Below, piece after piece: positions 57,292 to 64,000 of a stretch of DNA of 64,000 nucleotides. Every line of letters starts with the position of its first letter. Position 1 is the first letter of the stretch. Source of the stretch: Burkholderia sp. WAC0059 (lineage in GTDB: Bacteria > Pseudomonadota > Gammaproteobacteria > Burkholderiales > Burkholderiaceae); NCBI RefSeq assembly GCF_002870125.1, contig NZ_PNEO01000003.1, positions 274,934 to 338,933 of the forward strand, in the 5' to 3' direction. The notes below the pieces were generated by a model. The model was not told the origin of the DNA. It did not search any database and was given only the letters and a program-made list of their open reading frames with translations. The translations under genes and the position numbers were made by a program.

Positions 57292-57642
57292 TCAGCATGC
57301 CGGACCCTTTTGCGCTTCGTTTTCCGGCAGAGGGTCGTCACAATCCAATTCGGGAAAGATAACCCTGAGAATCCCCCGCAATTGAATCGCGCAGCGACGC
57401 GCCTCTTCGGGCGCATTCACGTCCATCGCCTCGAAAAGATTGACGAATACGCCGAGAAACGCGTCGCCGACCGGCGCTTCGCGACCCTGCTCCCGCAGGT
57501 AGGTGCAATGACCAAAGACGTGCCGGATGAATTCGATCTGCTGGGCGGCAAATTCATCGTCCTCGAGAGGCGAAGGCGTGACAGCGAGGAGCCGATCGGA
57601 CAATCCGGCGGGAAGCCGGATGTATTGAGACGAGTCGTTCAT
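57292..57642 (-). CDS. Hypothetical protein
   Basis: A 116-residue acidic protein: MNDSSQYIRLPAGLSDRLLA, QIEFIRHVFGHCTYLREQGR, DAFLGVFVNLFEAMDVNAPE, RRCAIQLRGILRVIFPELDC. It looks helical, with four Cys. A GAGGT-type ribosome site is upstream. I do not recognise the family. It diverges from the HTH-Crp regulator and their starts are only about 180 bases apart, so they may share control. Confidence 0.62.
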   Translation of the reverse strand: MNDSSQYIRLPAGLSDRLLAVTPSPLEDDEFAAQQIEFIRHVFGHCTYLREQGREAPVGDAFLGVFVNLFEAMDVNAPEEARRCAIQLRGILRVIFPELDCDDPLPENEAQKGPAC

Positions 57643-57723
57643 GCTGCGACCTCACGAAGTGCACGAGCGCGGCATGAATGCGGAAAGGCGTAGCCCCCAC
57701 GTCACGACAAGATGTGCGTATGC

Positions 57724-57736
57724 TATAAATGTCGAA
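57724..57736 (+). promoter_or_regulatory. Candidate promoter of the HTH-Crp gene
   Basis: TATAAA at 57724-57729 is a good -10 in otherwise GC-rich DNA, giving a start near 57736, inside the first palindrome. The -35 region is weak. A second -35-like TTGACA at 57742-57747 has no good -10. Confidence 0.4.
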
Positions 57737-57746
57737 TAAATTTGAC
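57731..57746. promoter_or_regulatory. Operator-like palindrome 1
   Basis: GTCGAATAAATTTGAC: inverted arms GTCxAAT/ATTTGAC around an AA centre. It differs from palindrome 2 by one base (G instead of A in the left arm). It overlaps the predicted transcription start. Confidence 0.6.
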
Positions 57747-57787
57747 ACGCAGGCGCCTCGATCAGTATTTCATGGCGACAGACAGAC

Positions 57788-57803
57788 GTCAAATAAATTT
57801 GAC
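57788..57803. promoter_or_regulatory. Operator-like palindrome 2
   Basis: GTCAAATAAATTTGAC: perfect 7-base arms with AA in the centre, 57 bases from palindrome 1 and followed by an extra half-site ATTTGAC at 57807-57813. The spacing is about five helical turns. These are likely operators of the adjacent HTH regulator. Confidence 0.6.
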
Positions 57804-57822
57804 GCCATTTGACCATAACGCC

Positions 57823-58848
57823 ATGCAGTTCGACTGGTACGGGTTGTTCGATGAGTTGAAACGTCGAGGTCATTTCAACAGCGACGCGCAGTTGGCTGAC
57901 AGCCTGATGCTCACGCGCGCGCAGATCTCCGCGTGGCGGAACGGCAAGAGCGAGCTCGGGACGCTCACCAAAATCAAGATCCTCGACGCGCTCGGCCACG
58001 ACACGTTACGCTCGGCGGTGCTGAGCCTGTTGCCCGAGAAAAACCGGCAGGAGCAGATAGCGCATCACGAGCGCCTCATCGCGAGAGTCGAACGAAGCGC
58101 TCAGGGACTCGTAACCGGAAGCGCCGGCACGGCTGTAAGGCCGCCCGATGCGCCGACCATCGCGAATCATCTGCTGGCGGCGCTCCCTCGAGACGAACGC
58201 GAGCGCATCGCGCCGCACCTTTCGACGGTCGCCATGCCGTTGGGCCAGGTGGTGTACGAGTCGGGCGATCATCTCAGCCATATCTACCTTCCCACCACGG
58301 CCATCATATCGATGCTGTACGTGATGGAAAACGGGGCCTCTGCGGAAATTGCCGTTGTCGGCAAGGACGGACTTCTGGGCGTTGCGCTATTCATGGGCGG
58401 CGAAACCATGCCAAACCGCGCGATCGTGCAAAGCGCCGGCCATGCATTGCGCCTGAGCGGCTCCGTCGTGAAAGACGAGTTCGCCCGGGGCGGCGCGTTG
58501 CAGCGCATCTTCCTCCGTTATACGCAAGCACTCATCACGCAGATGGCGCAGACCGCTGTCTGCAACCGGCACCACTCCATATCCCAGCAATTTTGCCGCT
58601 GGTTGCTCCTGAGCCTCGATCGACTGGAATCCAACGAGGTACGGATGACCCAGGAACTGATTGCCAATATGCTTGGCGTACGCCGCGCAGGCGTGACGGA
58701 AACAGCCCACAAACTACAGGACAGCGGCATCATTCGTTATACGCGCGGCTTGATCGAGGTACTGGACCGCCGTGCGCTGGAAGCGCAGGTGTGCGAGTGC
58801 TACAAGGTCGTCAAGCGCGAAAGCGACCGGCTCCTCAGCGAGCCGTGA
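57823..58848 (+). CDS. HTH (phage-repressor/DUF3693-type) fused to Crp/Fnr regulator
   Basis: A 341-residue regulator with two DNA-binding domains. Residues 1-75 are a phage-type HTH: MQFDWYGLFDELKRRGHFNS then DAQLADSLMLTRAQISAWRN and GTLTKIKILDALGHDTLRSA. After a linker with a coiled helix come the cNMP-binding barrel (about 112-230: GQVVYESGDHLSHIYLPTTA, MGGETMPNRAIVQSAG) and the Crp HTH (about 245-315: QTAVCNRHHSISQQFCRWLL then MTQELIANMLGVRRAGVTET). The phosphate-cassette Arg-Ser of true cAMP receptors is not evident. Start ATG 57823 puts the operator palindromes outside the gene; ATG 57772 is possible. A shorter paralogue lies 1.1 kb downstream. Confidence 0.83.
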   Translation: MQFDWYGLFDELKRRGHFNSDAQLADSLMLTRAQISAWRNGKSELGTLTKIKILDALGHDTLRSAVLSLLPEKNRQEQIAHHERLIARVERSAQGLVTGSAGTAVRPPDAPTIANHLLAALPRDERERIAPHLSTVAMPLGQVVYESGDHLSHIYLPTTAIISMLYVMENGASAEIAVVGKDGLLGVALFMGGETMPNRAIVQSAGHALRLSGSVVKDEFARGGALQRIFLRYTQALITQMAQTAVCNRHHSISQQFCRWLLLSLDRLESNEVRMTQELIANMLGVRRAGVTETAHKLQDSGIIRYTRGLIEVLDRRALEAQVCECYKVVKRESDRLLSEP

Positions 58849-59972
58849 TCCATCGTGATCCAGCCGGATTGAATCCGCACATACAGCCGCGGCCTTATCC
58901 CTCCCCCTGCCGCAACAAGGACATGACTCCGTCGGCGCCGTCCGTCATGCCACGGCGGCGCGAACGCCTCGGCGCCATATCAGGGCAACGCGGCGGGCAA
59001 GGACAAGCGACGGTCGACGTCTGGGCGTATCTGCCGGCGCCATTCCGCCTCCGTCGATTCCGCTCCCTTGATGCCAGACCTGCCTGCCCAGTGCCGACAA
59101 TACGCCGCAACTGTGCTCCGCGTCGGCTTCCGTCCCGTCCATCGCCATATCGCCACCGGCCTGCTCCTGCGCCCTTTGCCTTTGCCCGATGCGGGCGGCA
59201 ATCCGGTCATCGTGCGATCTTCCGGCATAGCTCTGAGTCATGTCTGGATTCCTATGCAATTTCGTCCCTTTCCCCGTTATTTCGCGCGCATGGTTCAACG
59301 GCTCGCTCAAGATACGGATGAGTCATGCATCCATCACATCCGTCGCCCCTGGTTTGATCCGTCTTCCCGATCGCCGCCGGCCTGCCCTCTGCGTTGCAGG
59401 CCCTCTGCCGCCATGGCCGAAGCGCTCTCGTCCTCTGGAATGTCGCCCTCACGAACCCATCATTGGGTCTGCAGGCCGGCGGGTCTGTACGGTGCGGGAC
59501 AATTCAGGAGCCTGTCCGCGAGAAAGACTCGTGGCTCAATACGCCTGAAAGCAAACAGCCACATCGACGCGGAGTCGCCGCCCGCCCGTTCGTGCGAACC
59601 CGGTAAAGGATCGACGGTAGCCATGTGCGGGCATTGCTCAGGAATGGGCGAACGCCACCGTACAGACCCACTCCCGGGTATGTGAAATACTGTTTTCGAG
59701 TCCAGTCGCAATCGACATGGACGGGCTTGCTTCCGCTACTCGCCAGGCGTCGTCATTGCCAGACGCCGCGATACGAAACAGGACGATGAACCGCCCGGCC
59801 GGCGCGTGTCCTGATCACACTCCCCGTTGCCTGACGGTCGCCACAATCGCCGACAGCCCGCGAGCCGACCGCGCCGCGTAACGGCTTCGCTCCGCTCCGG
59901 CACATGTCGCGGGTGCCGAAGACGACTTCCCTGGCGGCAGCCCAATCCAGCTACGACATTGACGGGTGAAAC
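58849..59972. other. Long gap between the two Crp-type genes
   Basis: This 1.1 kb stretch holds several overlapping frames on both strands but none with family motifs or good ribosome sites. The one with the most protein-like start lies on the minus strand at about 58945-59240 (MTQSYAGRSHDDRIAARIGQ), and I could not support it. It may contain decayed or non-coding sequence. Confidence 0.5.
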
Positions 59973-60692
59973 ATGGCATATGAGCAACGTATCAGCGGGA
60001 ACCACCTTCTCTCGGTATTGCCCGAAGCCGAGTGGATTCGTATCTCTCCGCATCTGGTACTCGTCGATATGCCTCTGGGGCAGGTCGTCTACGAATCCGG
60101 GGATCTCCTCAATCACGTCTATTTTCCGACGACGTCGATCGTTTCGCTGCTGTACGTGATGGAAGACGGTGCATCGGGAGAAATCGCGATCGTGGGCAAC
60201 GAAGGCATCGTGGGTATAGCCATCTTCATGGGAGGAAAAACCACGCCTAGCCGTGCGGTCGTGCAGAGCGCGGGCAACGCGTACCGACTCGATGCCCATC
60301 TGCTGAAGGAGGAGTTCCACCGGGGCGGCCCGATGCAGCGGCTGCTGCTGCGCTACACCCAGGCGCTGATCACGCAGATGGCCCAGACCGCCGTGTGCAA
60401 CCGGCACCATTCGATCGATCAGCAACTGTGCCGCTGGCTCCTGCTGAGCATGGACCGACTGCCGTCCAATAAGCTGAAAATGACGCAGGAGCTCATAGCG
60501 AACATGCTGGGAGTGCGCAGACCCGGCGTCACCGAAGCCGCAACGAAATTGCAGGATGCAGGCTTGATCCGCTATAGCTACGGACACATCGAAGTCGTAG
60601 ATCGCCCCGGGCTCGAAAAGCGGGTATGCGAATGCTATGCCGTGGTGAAGCGCGAATTCGACCGGTTGCTGCCCGATCTACAGGCGCTATGA
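59973..60692 (+). CDS. Crp/Fnr-family transcriptional regulator
   Basis: A 239-residue paralogue of the Crp half of the 57823-58848 product, without the N-terminal HTH. It has VLVDMPLGQVVYESGDLLNH, IAIVGNEGIVGIAIFMGG then SRAVVQSAGNAYRLDAHLLK, and the C-terminal HTH with MTQELIANMLGVRRPGVTEA. QALITQMAQTAVCNRHHSI is identical in both proteins, so a duplication followed by domain gain or loss is likely. It may sense redox or a nucleotide; the ligand is unknown. Confidence 0.85.
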   Translation: MAYEQRISGNHLLSVLPEAEWIRISPHLVLVDMPLGQVVYESGDLLNHVYFPTTSIVSLLYVMEDGASGEIAIVGNEGIVGIAIFMGGKTTPSRAVVQSAGNAYRLDAHLLKEEFHRGGPMQRLLLRYTQALITQMAQTAVCNRHHSIDQQLCRWLLLSMDRLPSNKLKMTQELIANMLGVRRPGVTEAATKLQDAGLIRYSYGHIEVVDRPGLEKRVCECYAVVKREFDRLLPDLQAL

Positions 60693-60702
60693 CGGAAGGA
60701 AA

Positions 60703-60849
60703 ATGCAAGTGAAACGATGTCCGCGAATCGCGCCGATCGAAAACTTCCTCAGTGACGTCAAGGCCGCCGCGTTCCAGCCGGTGAGCGGCCTGTTGAAGGC
60801 CGCGCGCGGCATCGCCGGTAGCCCGGCCGGGGGCAGGATGCGCGACTAG
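60703..60849 (+). CDS. Possible small protein downstream of the Crp gene
   Basis: A 48-codon frame, MQVKRCPRIAPIENFLSDVK then AAAFQPVSGLLKAARGIAG, with GGAAGGA upstream of the ATG, 10 bases after the Crp stop. Its stop overlaps the end of the convergent protease gene by four bases. Coding status tentative. Confidence 0.4.
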   Translation: MQVKRCPRIAPIENFLSDVKAAAFQPVSGLLKAARGIAGSPAGGRMRD

Positions 60850-61922
60850 TGGGCCGTCAGGACCATCAGGACATCGGCATACCACGCACTGTTGAGTCCG
60901 AGAGACTCGTCGATATGCACATCCCTGCCGCCCATATCGATGCGCGAAGAATGGACACCCAACAGCAGCCACGGCAGGTCGTCGCGCGTCCTGCCTTCCG
61001 ATGGTGCGCTCAGTACCACAGGGGCTCCGCTGGTGCCGCGGTGGGTTCGTGCGTCCGTGACGAAACAGCCCTTCCCCTGGAAGCGCAAGCCGAATGACGA
61101 TGCCAGCACGCCTTGCCGCACGACAGGCAAATGGTGCAGTGAATCATGGAACCCGAGCGGAAAGCCCACGATCAGCAGCGATGCCCCAATCGGCATCGCA
61201 TCGTCCGGCCGCGGCAGATGATCGGGGCCGAATGCCCGGAATCTCGCGCCCGGCGGCAATGCAGCCCTGTCGAGCTCGACTACGGCCACATCGATCTCGC
61301 CGCCATCATCCATACCCTGACGCCAAAGAGGATGCCCCTCGGCGTATAGCGGAACGGACAACCACGCGGCGGCGGACAGGTTCTGCGCGTCGACATGAAA
61401 CTCGATCTCCAGCCGGTCGGGAAAATGCTCGCCGTTAACGTCGATCATGACGTGCCGGCTGGTCACGAGAAACAGACGTACCCCATGCTGGAAAAAAAAG
61501 CCGCTTGCGTTAGTCAACTGCCGCTCCTGCGCGAACGTACAGACGCGCGTCACGGCAAGAAGCAGTGCGTCCGCGGCTTCCCGGGGCGGCGACTCCGAAT
61601 GCCCGGCAGAACATGGGGGAGACGCATCGAACGCGCCGCGCGGCCGAACAGGGCCTCCACGGGGCGGAATGAGTTCGGCAAGCAGATCAAGCAGGGCGTC
61701 GTGCTCGGGTCCATGCCTCGCCGACGAGAGAAAGACGCTAACCGCGAGTTCCGATACGACGCCCCCCGATGCCACGCCCGGCACATGACGCACGACGGGC
61801 GCTTTACGCCCGCCACGGCACAGAAACCATCTATCGCCGTCGGAACTGCAATGGAACTCGAGTACATCCACGCCTGTTCCGGTTCCGGGCTCGCAATCTG
61901 TCCCGGTCGAGTGAGAATTCAT
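60846..61922 (-). CDS. Trypsin-like serine protease domain protein
   Basis: A 358-residue protein. The catalytic triad of a chymotrypsin-fold protease is visible: H157 in LVTSRHVMID, D211 in GGEIDVAVVELD and S299 in HRGTSGAPVVLS, with the LIVGFPLGFHDSLHHLPVV and LGVHSSRID segments of HtrA/trypsin-like bacterial enzymes. No signal peptide is seen; the N-terminal 130 residues are unassigned. AGGAGA lies upstream of ATG 61922. The substrate is unknown. Confidence 0.85.
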   Translation of the reverse strand: MNSHSTGTDCEPGTGTGVDVLEFHCSSDGDRWFLCRGGRKAPVVRHVPGVASGGVVSELAVSVFLSSARHGPEHDALLDLLAELIPPRGGPVRPRGAFDASPPCSAGHSESPPREAADALLLAVTRVCTFAQERQLTNASGFFFQHGVRLFLVTSRHVMIDVNGEHFPDRLEIEFHVDAQNLSAAAWLSVPLYAEGHPLWRQGMDDGGEIDVAVVELDRAALPPGARFRAFGPDHLPRPDDAMPIGASLLIVGFPLGFHDSLHHLPVVRQGVLASSFGLRFQGKGCFVTDARTHRGTSGAPVVLSAPSEGRTRDDLPWLLLGVHSSRIDMGGRDVHIDESLGLNSAWYADVLMVLTAH

Positions 61923-62663
61923 GGGGATTTCTCCTGATGTAATCGTCAGCATGGGATACGTTGCCGTTTTGCCCCGCGGATTCAACCGACTCGTTCGCAA
62001 CCACGAGCGAATCGCGGCTGCGGTCTACTCCGTCGGCGGCCCGCCTAAAGAGGCTCCCAGATTACACGGTTCGATCCGTCGCGATCGATCGGCATCCTGT
62101 CATCCGGTTTGCCGAGGCGAATCGACGTATCGAATCCCCCTTCAGCCACATGCCGCGCAGATCGTCTCCGGCGGCAATTCGATGTACGGCGTCACGAGGC
62201 GTCCGATCGCTCTCGCTGCGGAAAGCGCCCGCAAGACAGAGTCCGGTATCGCATTCAGTTCACGCCCGATCGCACGGACCTCATCGATATGCCGGTCAAC
62301 CGGTACCTGCAACGGGCTATCCCGATCCGGGAAGAAGCAGTACACCGAGCCGATTGACGTCTGCGCCCGCACCGGTTTGACTGTCCTGCCCAAGGCAGGA
62401 CAAAACTAGACGATTCCGCCTGGTTTGATAATAATAGACAACTTCGTCTAATTTTTACCGGCAGCGCCCGCGGAGCAACAGCGCTGCAGACACCGTGCGC
62501 CGCTATCATGCCGCGGCTGCGCCGATCGCCATTCCAGCCGCGCCGGCCATTAGCGCGAGTGAACCCTGCCGCAGATACATGGCTGCATGCCCACGAGCTG
62601 ATCCCTTGTACCCTCTTCATACCCGATACGCGAAAGCCCCATCGCTCCCGCCGGAATCACCCC
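61923..62663. other. Gap of about 0.74 kb without a supported gene
   Basis: The frames here lack family features. An AT-rich stretch at 62405-62460 holds a small palindrome (see 62435-62450). A minus-strand frame at 62142-62393 (RELNAIPDSVLRALSAARAI) looks protein-like but has no visible start signal. Confidence 0.5.
62435..62450. promoter_or_regulatory. Palindrome resembling a TetR-type operator
   Basis: TAGACAACTTCGTCTA: arms TAGAC/GTCTA with a six-base centre, preceded at 62407 by another TAGACGA and followed by a T5 run. TAGAC-N6-GTCTA resembles TetR-family operators. It is about 210 bases upstream of the DUF3772 channel gene. Whether it is an operator or a short terminator stem is unclear. 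Confidence 0.35.
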
Positions 62664-64000
62664 ATGGATAAAATCTGCCGCCTCGCCGTTCTCCTCGCCC
62701 TGCTGGTGCCGCTCGGCCTGATGCCGGGAATCCTCTGGGCCGGCACGCCACCGGACGTGTCAACGGCAGCGGCCACGGATGCCACCACGGCCACGACTTT
62801 GAAAGCGCTGCAGGGCGAACTGGACCAGATCAGGCAGCAGGCCTCGACGGCAACGAGCAGCGGACAACTGGCCGATCTCGACGCGGCGACCCGGCAACTT
62901 GCCGACAACGTCGACAGCCTTCTGGCCAATGCGTTGCTGCCGGAGCGCGCCAGGCTACAAACCGAGCTGGACGTACTCGGGCCGCCGCCCGCGCCCGGCG
63001 CCGCGGCGGAAGCTCCCGCCGTGGTCCAGCAACGCGTCGCGCTCGCAGCCAGGCAGGCACAGCTCGATGCCGAACTGAAACAGGCGCAGGACGTCAGGGA
63101 AAACCTCGCCAACCTGGGCGAGCAACTTGCCAGGCTGCAGCACGACCAGTTGAAAGACCAGCTTGCCCTACGCTCCGGCAGCATCCTCGGCGTGCAGTTC
63201 TGGACCCCGCTCCTCCACCCCGACCCGACGGACCATCAGCGCGTGATGGCCTTTCTCGCGCAGATCGGCGGGCAACTGCAATCCGCCTGGCAACCGGCCT
63301 TGCGAGTCACGACCGCGTTGCTCGTGCTGTTCGCACTGGTGATCTGGACCGCGGGCAATCGTCTGCTCGAGCAGATACTGGCCTGGCTGAGCCTACGCCA
63401 CCTTCCCGAGGGCCGGCTGCGACGCAGTGCGATAGCGCTGTCGACCACGCTCAGCAGCCTGCTGTCCACGGCCTGCGTCGTCCGGCTCATTGATCTTGCC
63501 CTGACCCGTCAGCGACCCCTGCCCTCCAGCCTGCAGGACTTCGCCGACGAACTGGTCAGGCTGGCGCTGACCTGTGCGCTGATCGCCGGCCTGGGCCGGG
63601 CACTGCTGAGCACTCACCACCCTTCGTGGCGCCTGCCGGTCATGGCCGATCCGGTCGCGCTCGCGATCAAGCCGTTCCCGCGAATCCTGGCGGGCCTGCT
63701 CCTGCTCTCGGGTGCCCTTGAGCAACTCAACCGGACCGTCGACACCAGCCTGCAGGTGACGCTCTTCGGACGCGGCATCGTGTCGATGGTCGTGGCCCTG
63801 ACCATCGGCGCCGCACTGCTGCGGGCAAACCGGATACGCAGCGCACTGGCCGCGGCGGGGGAAGCCCCGGAAGCCCGCTCCACCCTTGCCGGCCTGATCC
63901 ACGCCGCGATCAGTCTGACCGTGGTGTGCTCGCTGCTTGCATTGCTCGGCGGCTACATCACCATCGCACGATTCCTGACCTACGAACTCGTCTGGTTCGA
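62664..64000 (+). CDS. Mechanosensitive channel, DUF3772/MscS family (partial, 5' end)
   Basis: The frame is open to the window end (445 codons seen). It begins with a signal peptide (MDKICRLAVLLALLVPLGLM then PGILWAG), followed by a periplasmic helical, coiled-coil-rich region (QGELDQIRQQASTATSSGQL; ARQAQLDAELKQAQDVRENL) typical of DUF3772, then transmembrane helices from about residue 210 onward (ALRVTTALLVLFALVIWTAG and further). The C-terminal MscS pore domain would lie beyond the window. Such large channels release solutes during osmotic downshock. Confidence 0.85.
   Translation, partial: MDKICRLAVLLALLVPLGLMPGILWAGTPPDVSTAAATDATTATTLKALQGELDQIRQQASTATSSGQLADLDAATRQLADNVDSLLANALLPERARLQTELDVLGPPPAPGAAAEAPAVVQQRVALAARQAQLDAELKQAQDVRENLANLGEQLARLQHDQLKDQLALRSGSILGVQFWTPLLHPDPTDHQRVMAFLAQIGGQLQSAWQPALRVTTALLVLFALVIWTAGNRLLEQILAWLSLRHLPEGRLRRSAIALSTTLSSLLSTACVVRLIDLALTRQRPLPSSLQDFADELVRLALTCALIAGLGRALLSTHHPSWRLPVMADPVALAIKPFPRILAGLLLLSGALEQLNRTVDTSLQVTLFGRGIVSMVVALTIGAALLRANRIRSALAAAGEAPEARSTLAGLIHAAISLTVVCSLLALLGGYITIARFLTYELVWF

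Noticed and set aside
58945..59310. A minus-strand protein-like frame between the Crp genes
   Set aside because: No recognised domain or ribosome site; kept only as a remark in the gap entry.

Overview
The window is GC-rich, densely coded DNA of a Burkholderia sensu lato bacterium (Burkholderiaceae, Betaproteobacteria). The support is the overall base composition, the protein families (a Burkholderia-type SYLF lipoprotein, YgfZ-MltG-Tmk-HolB order, phnWX next to a LysR regulator, PsiF, DUF1488) and a plant-pathogen style PIP-box promoter. Species was not determined. No rRNA, tRNA or CRISPR array was seen.

1-18.8 kb is mostly core genome. It holds the end of purL, a parvulin chaperone, a bolA/yciB pair with msrB and selO upstream, pncA, a Dabb protein and a thioesterase, an NRDE protein, ygfZ divergent from mltG-tmk-holB, a GNAT enzyme, tatD, an ankyrin protein, a Rap1a-like protein, an MscS channel, trehalose-6-phosphate synthase otsA and a GT4 glycosyltransferase. 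Two conspicuous AT-rich leaders interrupt this region, just before holB and just before the ankyrin gene.

18.9-28.1 kb is envelope and nutrient-uptake material. It has a SYLF lipoprotein, psiF, a polar amino-acid ABC transporter whose binding protein has collapsed to a short remnant and whose ATPase is not beside it, an orphan SsuA-like binding protein, and the 2-aminoethylphosphonate pathway (LysR regulator divergent from phnW-phnX), then ynfA and an acyl-CoA thioesterase.

28.2-35.6 kb is an accessory island. It contains a decayed fragment resembling the type III export protein SctU/HrcU, a compact type VI cassette (hcp, a Tlde1-like L,D-transpeptidase effector, a two-helix immunity candidate), an MFS transporter paired with an amidohydrolase, an ISNCY-type insertion sequence, and an unrecognised 452-residue protein behind a full-consensus PIP-box/hrpII-box promoter, which makes it a strong candidate for a new type III effector.

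35.7-47 kb has a LysR-controlled MFS / SnoaL / nitronate monooxygenase cluster, an ECF sigma factor with a membrane protein and a ferredoxin, an ABC exporter behind a C10 tract, several small genes and a CPA1 Na+/H+ antiporter.

47.4-55.3 kb is a very large cyclic beta-1,2-glucan synthase gene broken by an internal deletion that also shifts the frame.

55.4-64 kb carries a slipin, two paralogous Crp/Fnr regulators (the first fused to an N-terminal phage-type HTH and preceded by two near-identical palindromes), a trypsin-like serine protease and the start of a large MscS/DUF3772 channel that runs off the window. A recurring theme is gene decay by internal deletion (binding protein, glucan synthase, SctU and esterase fragments), pointing to recent loss of surface, secretion and uptake functions.
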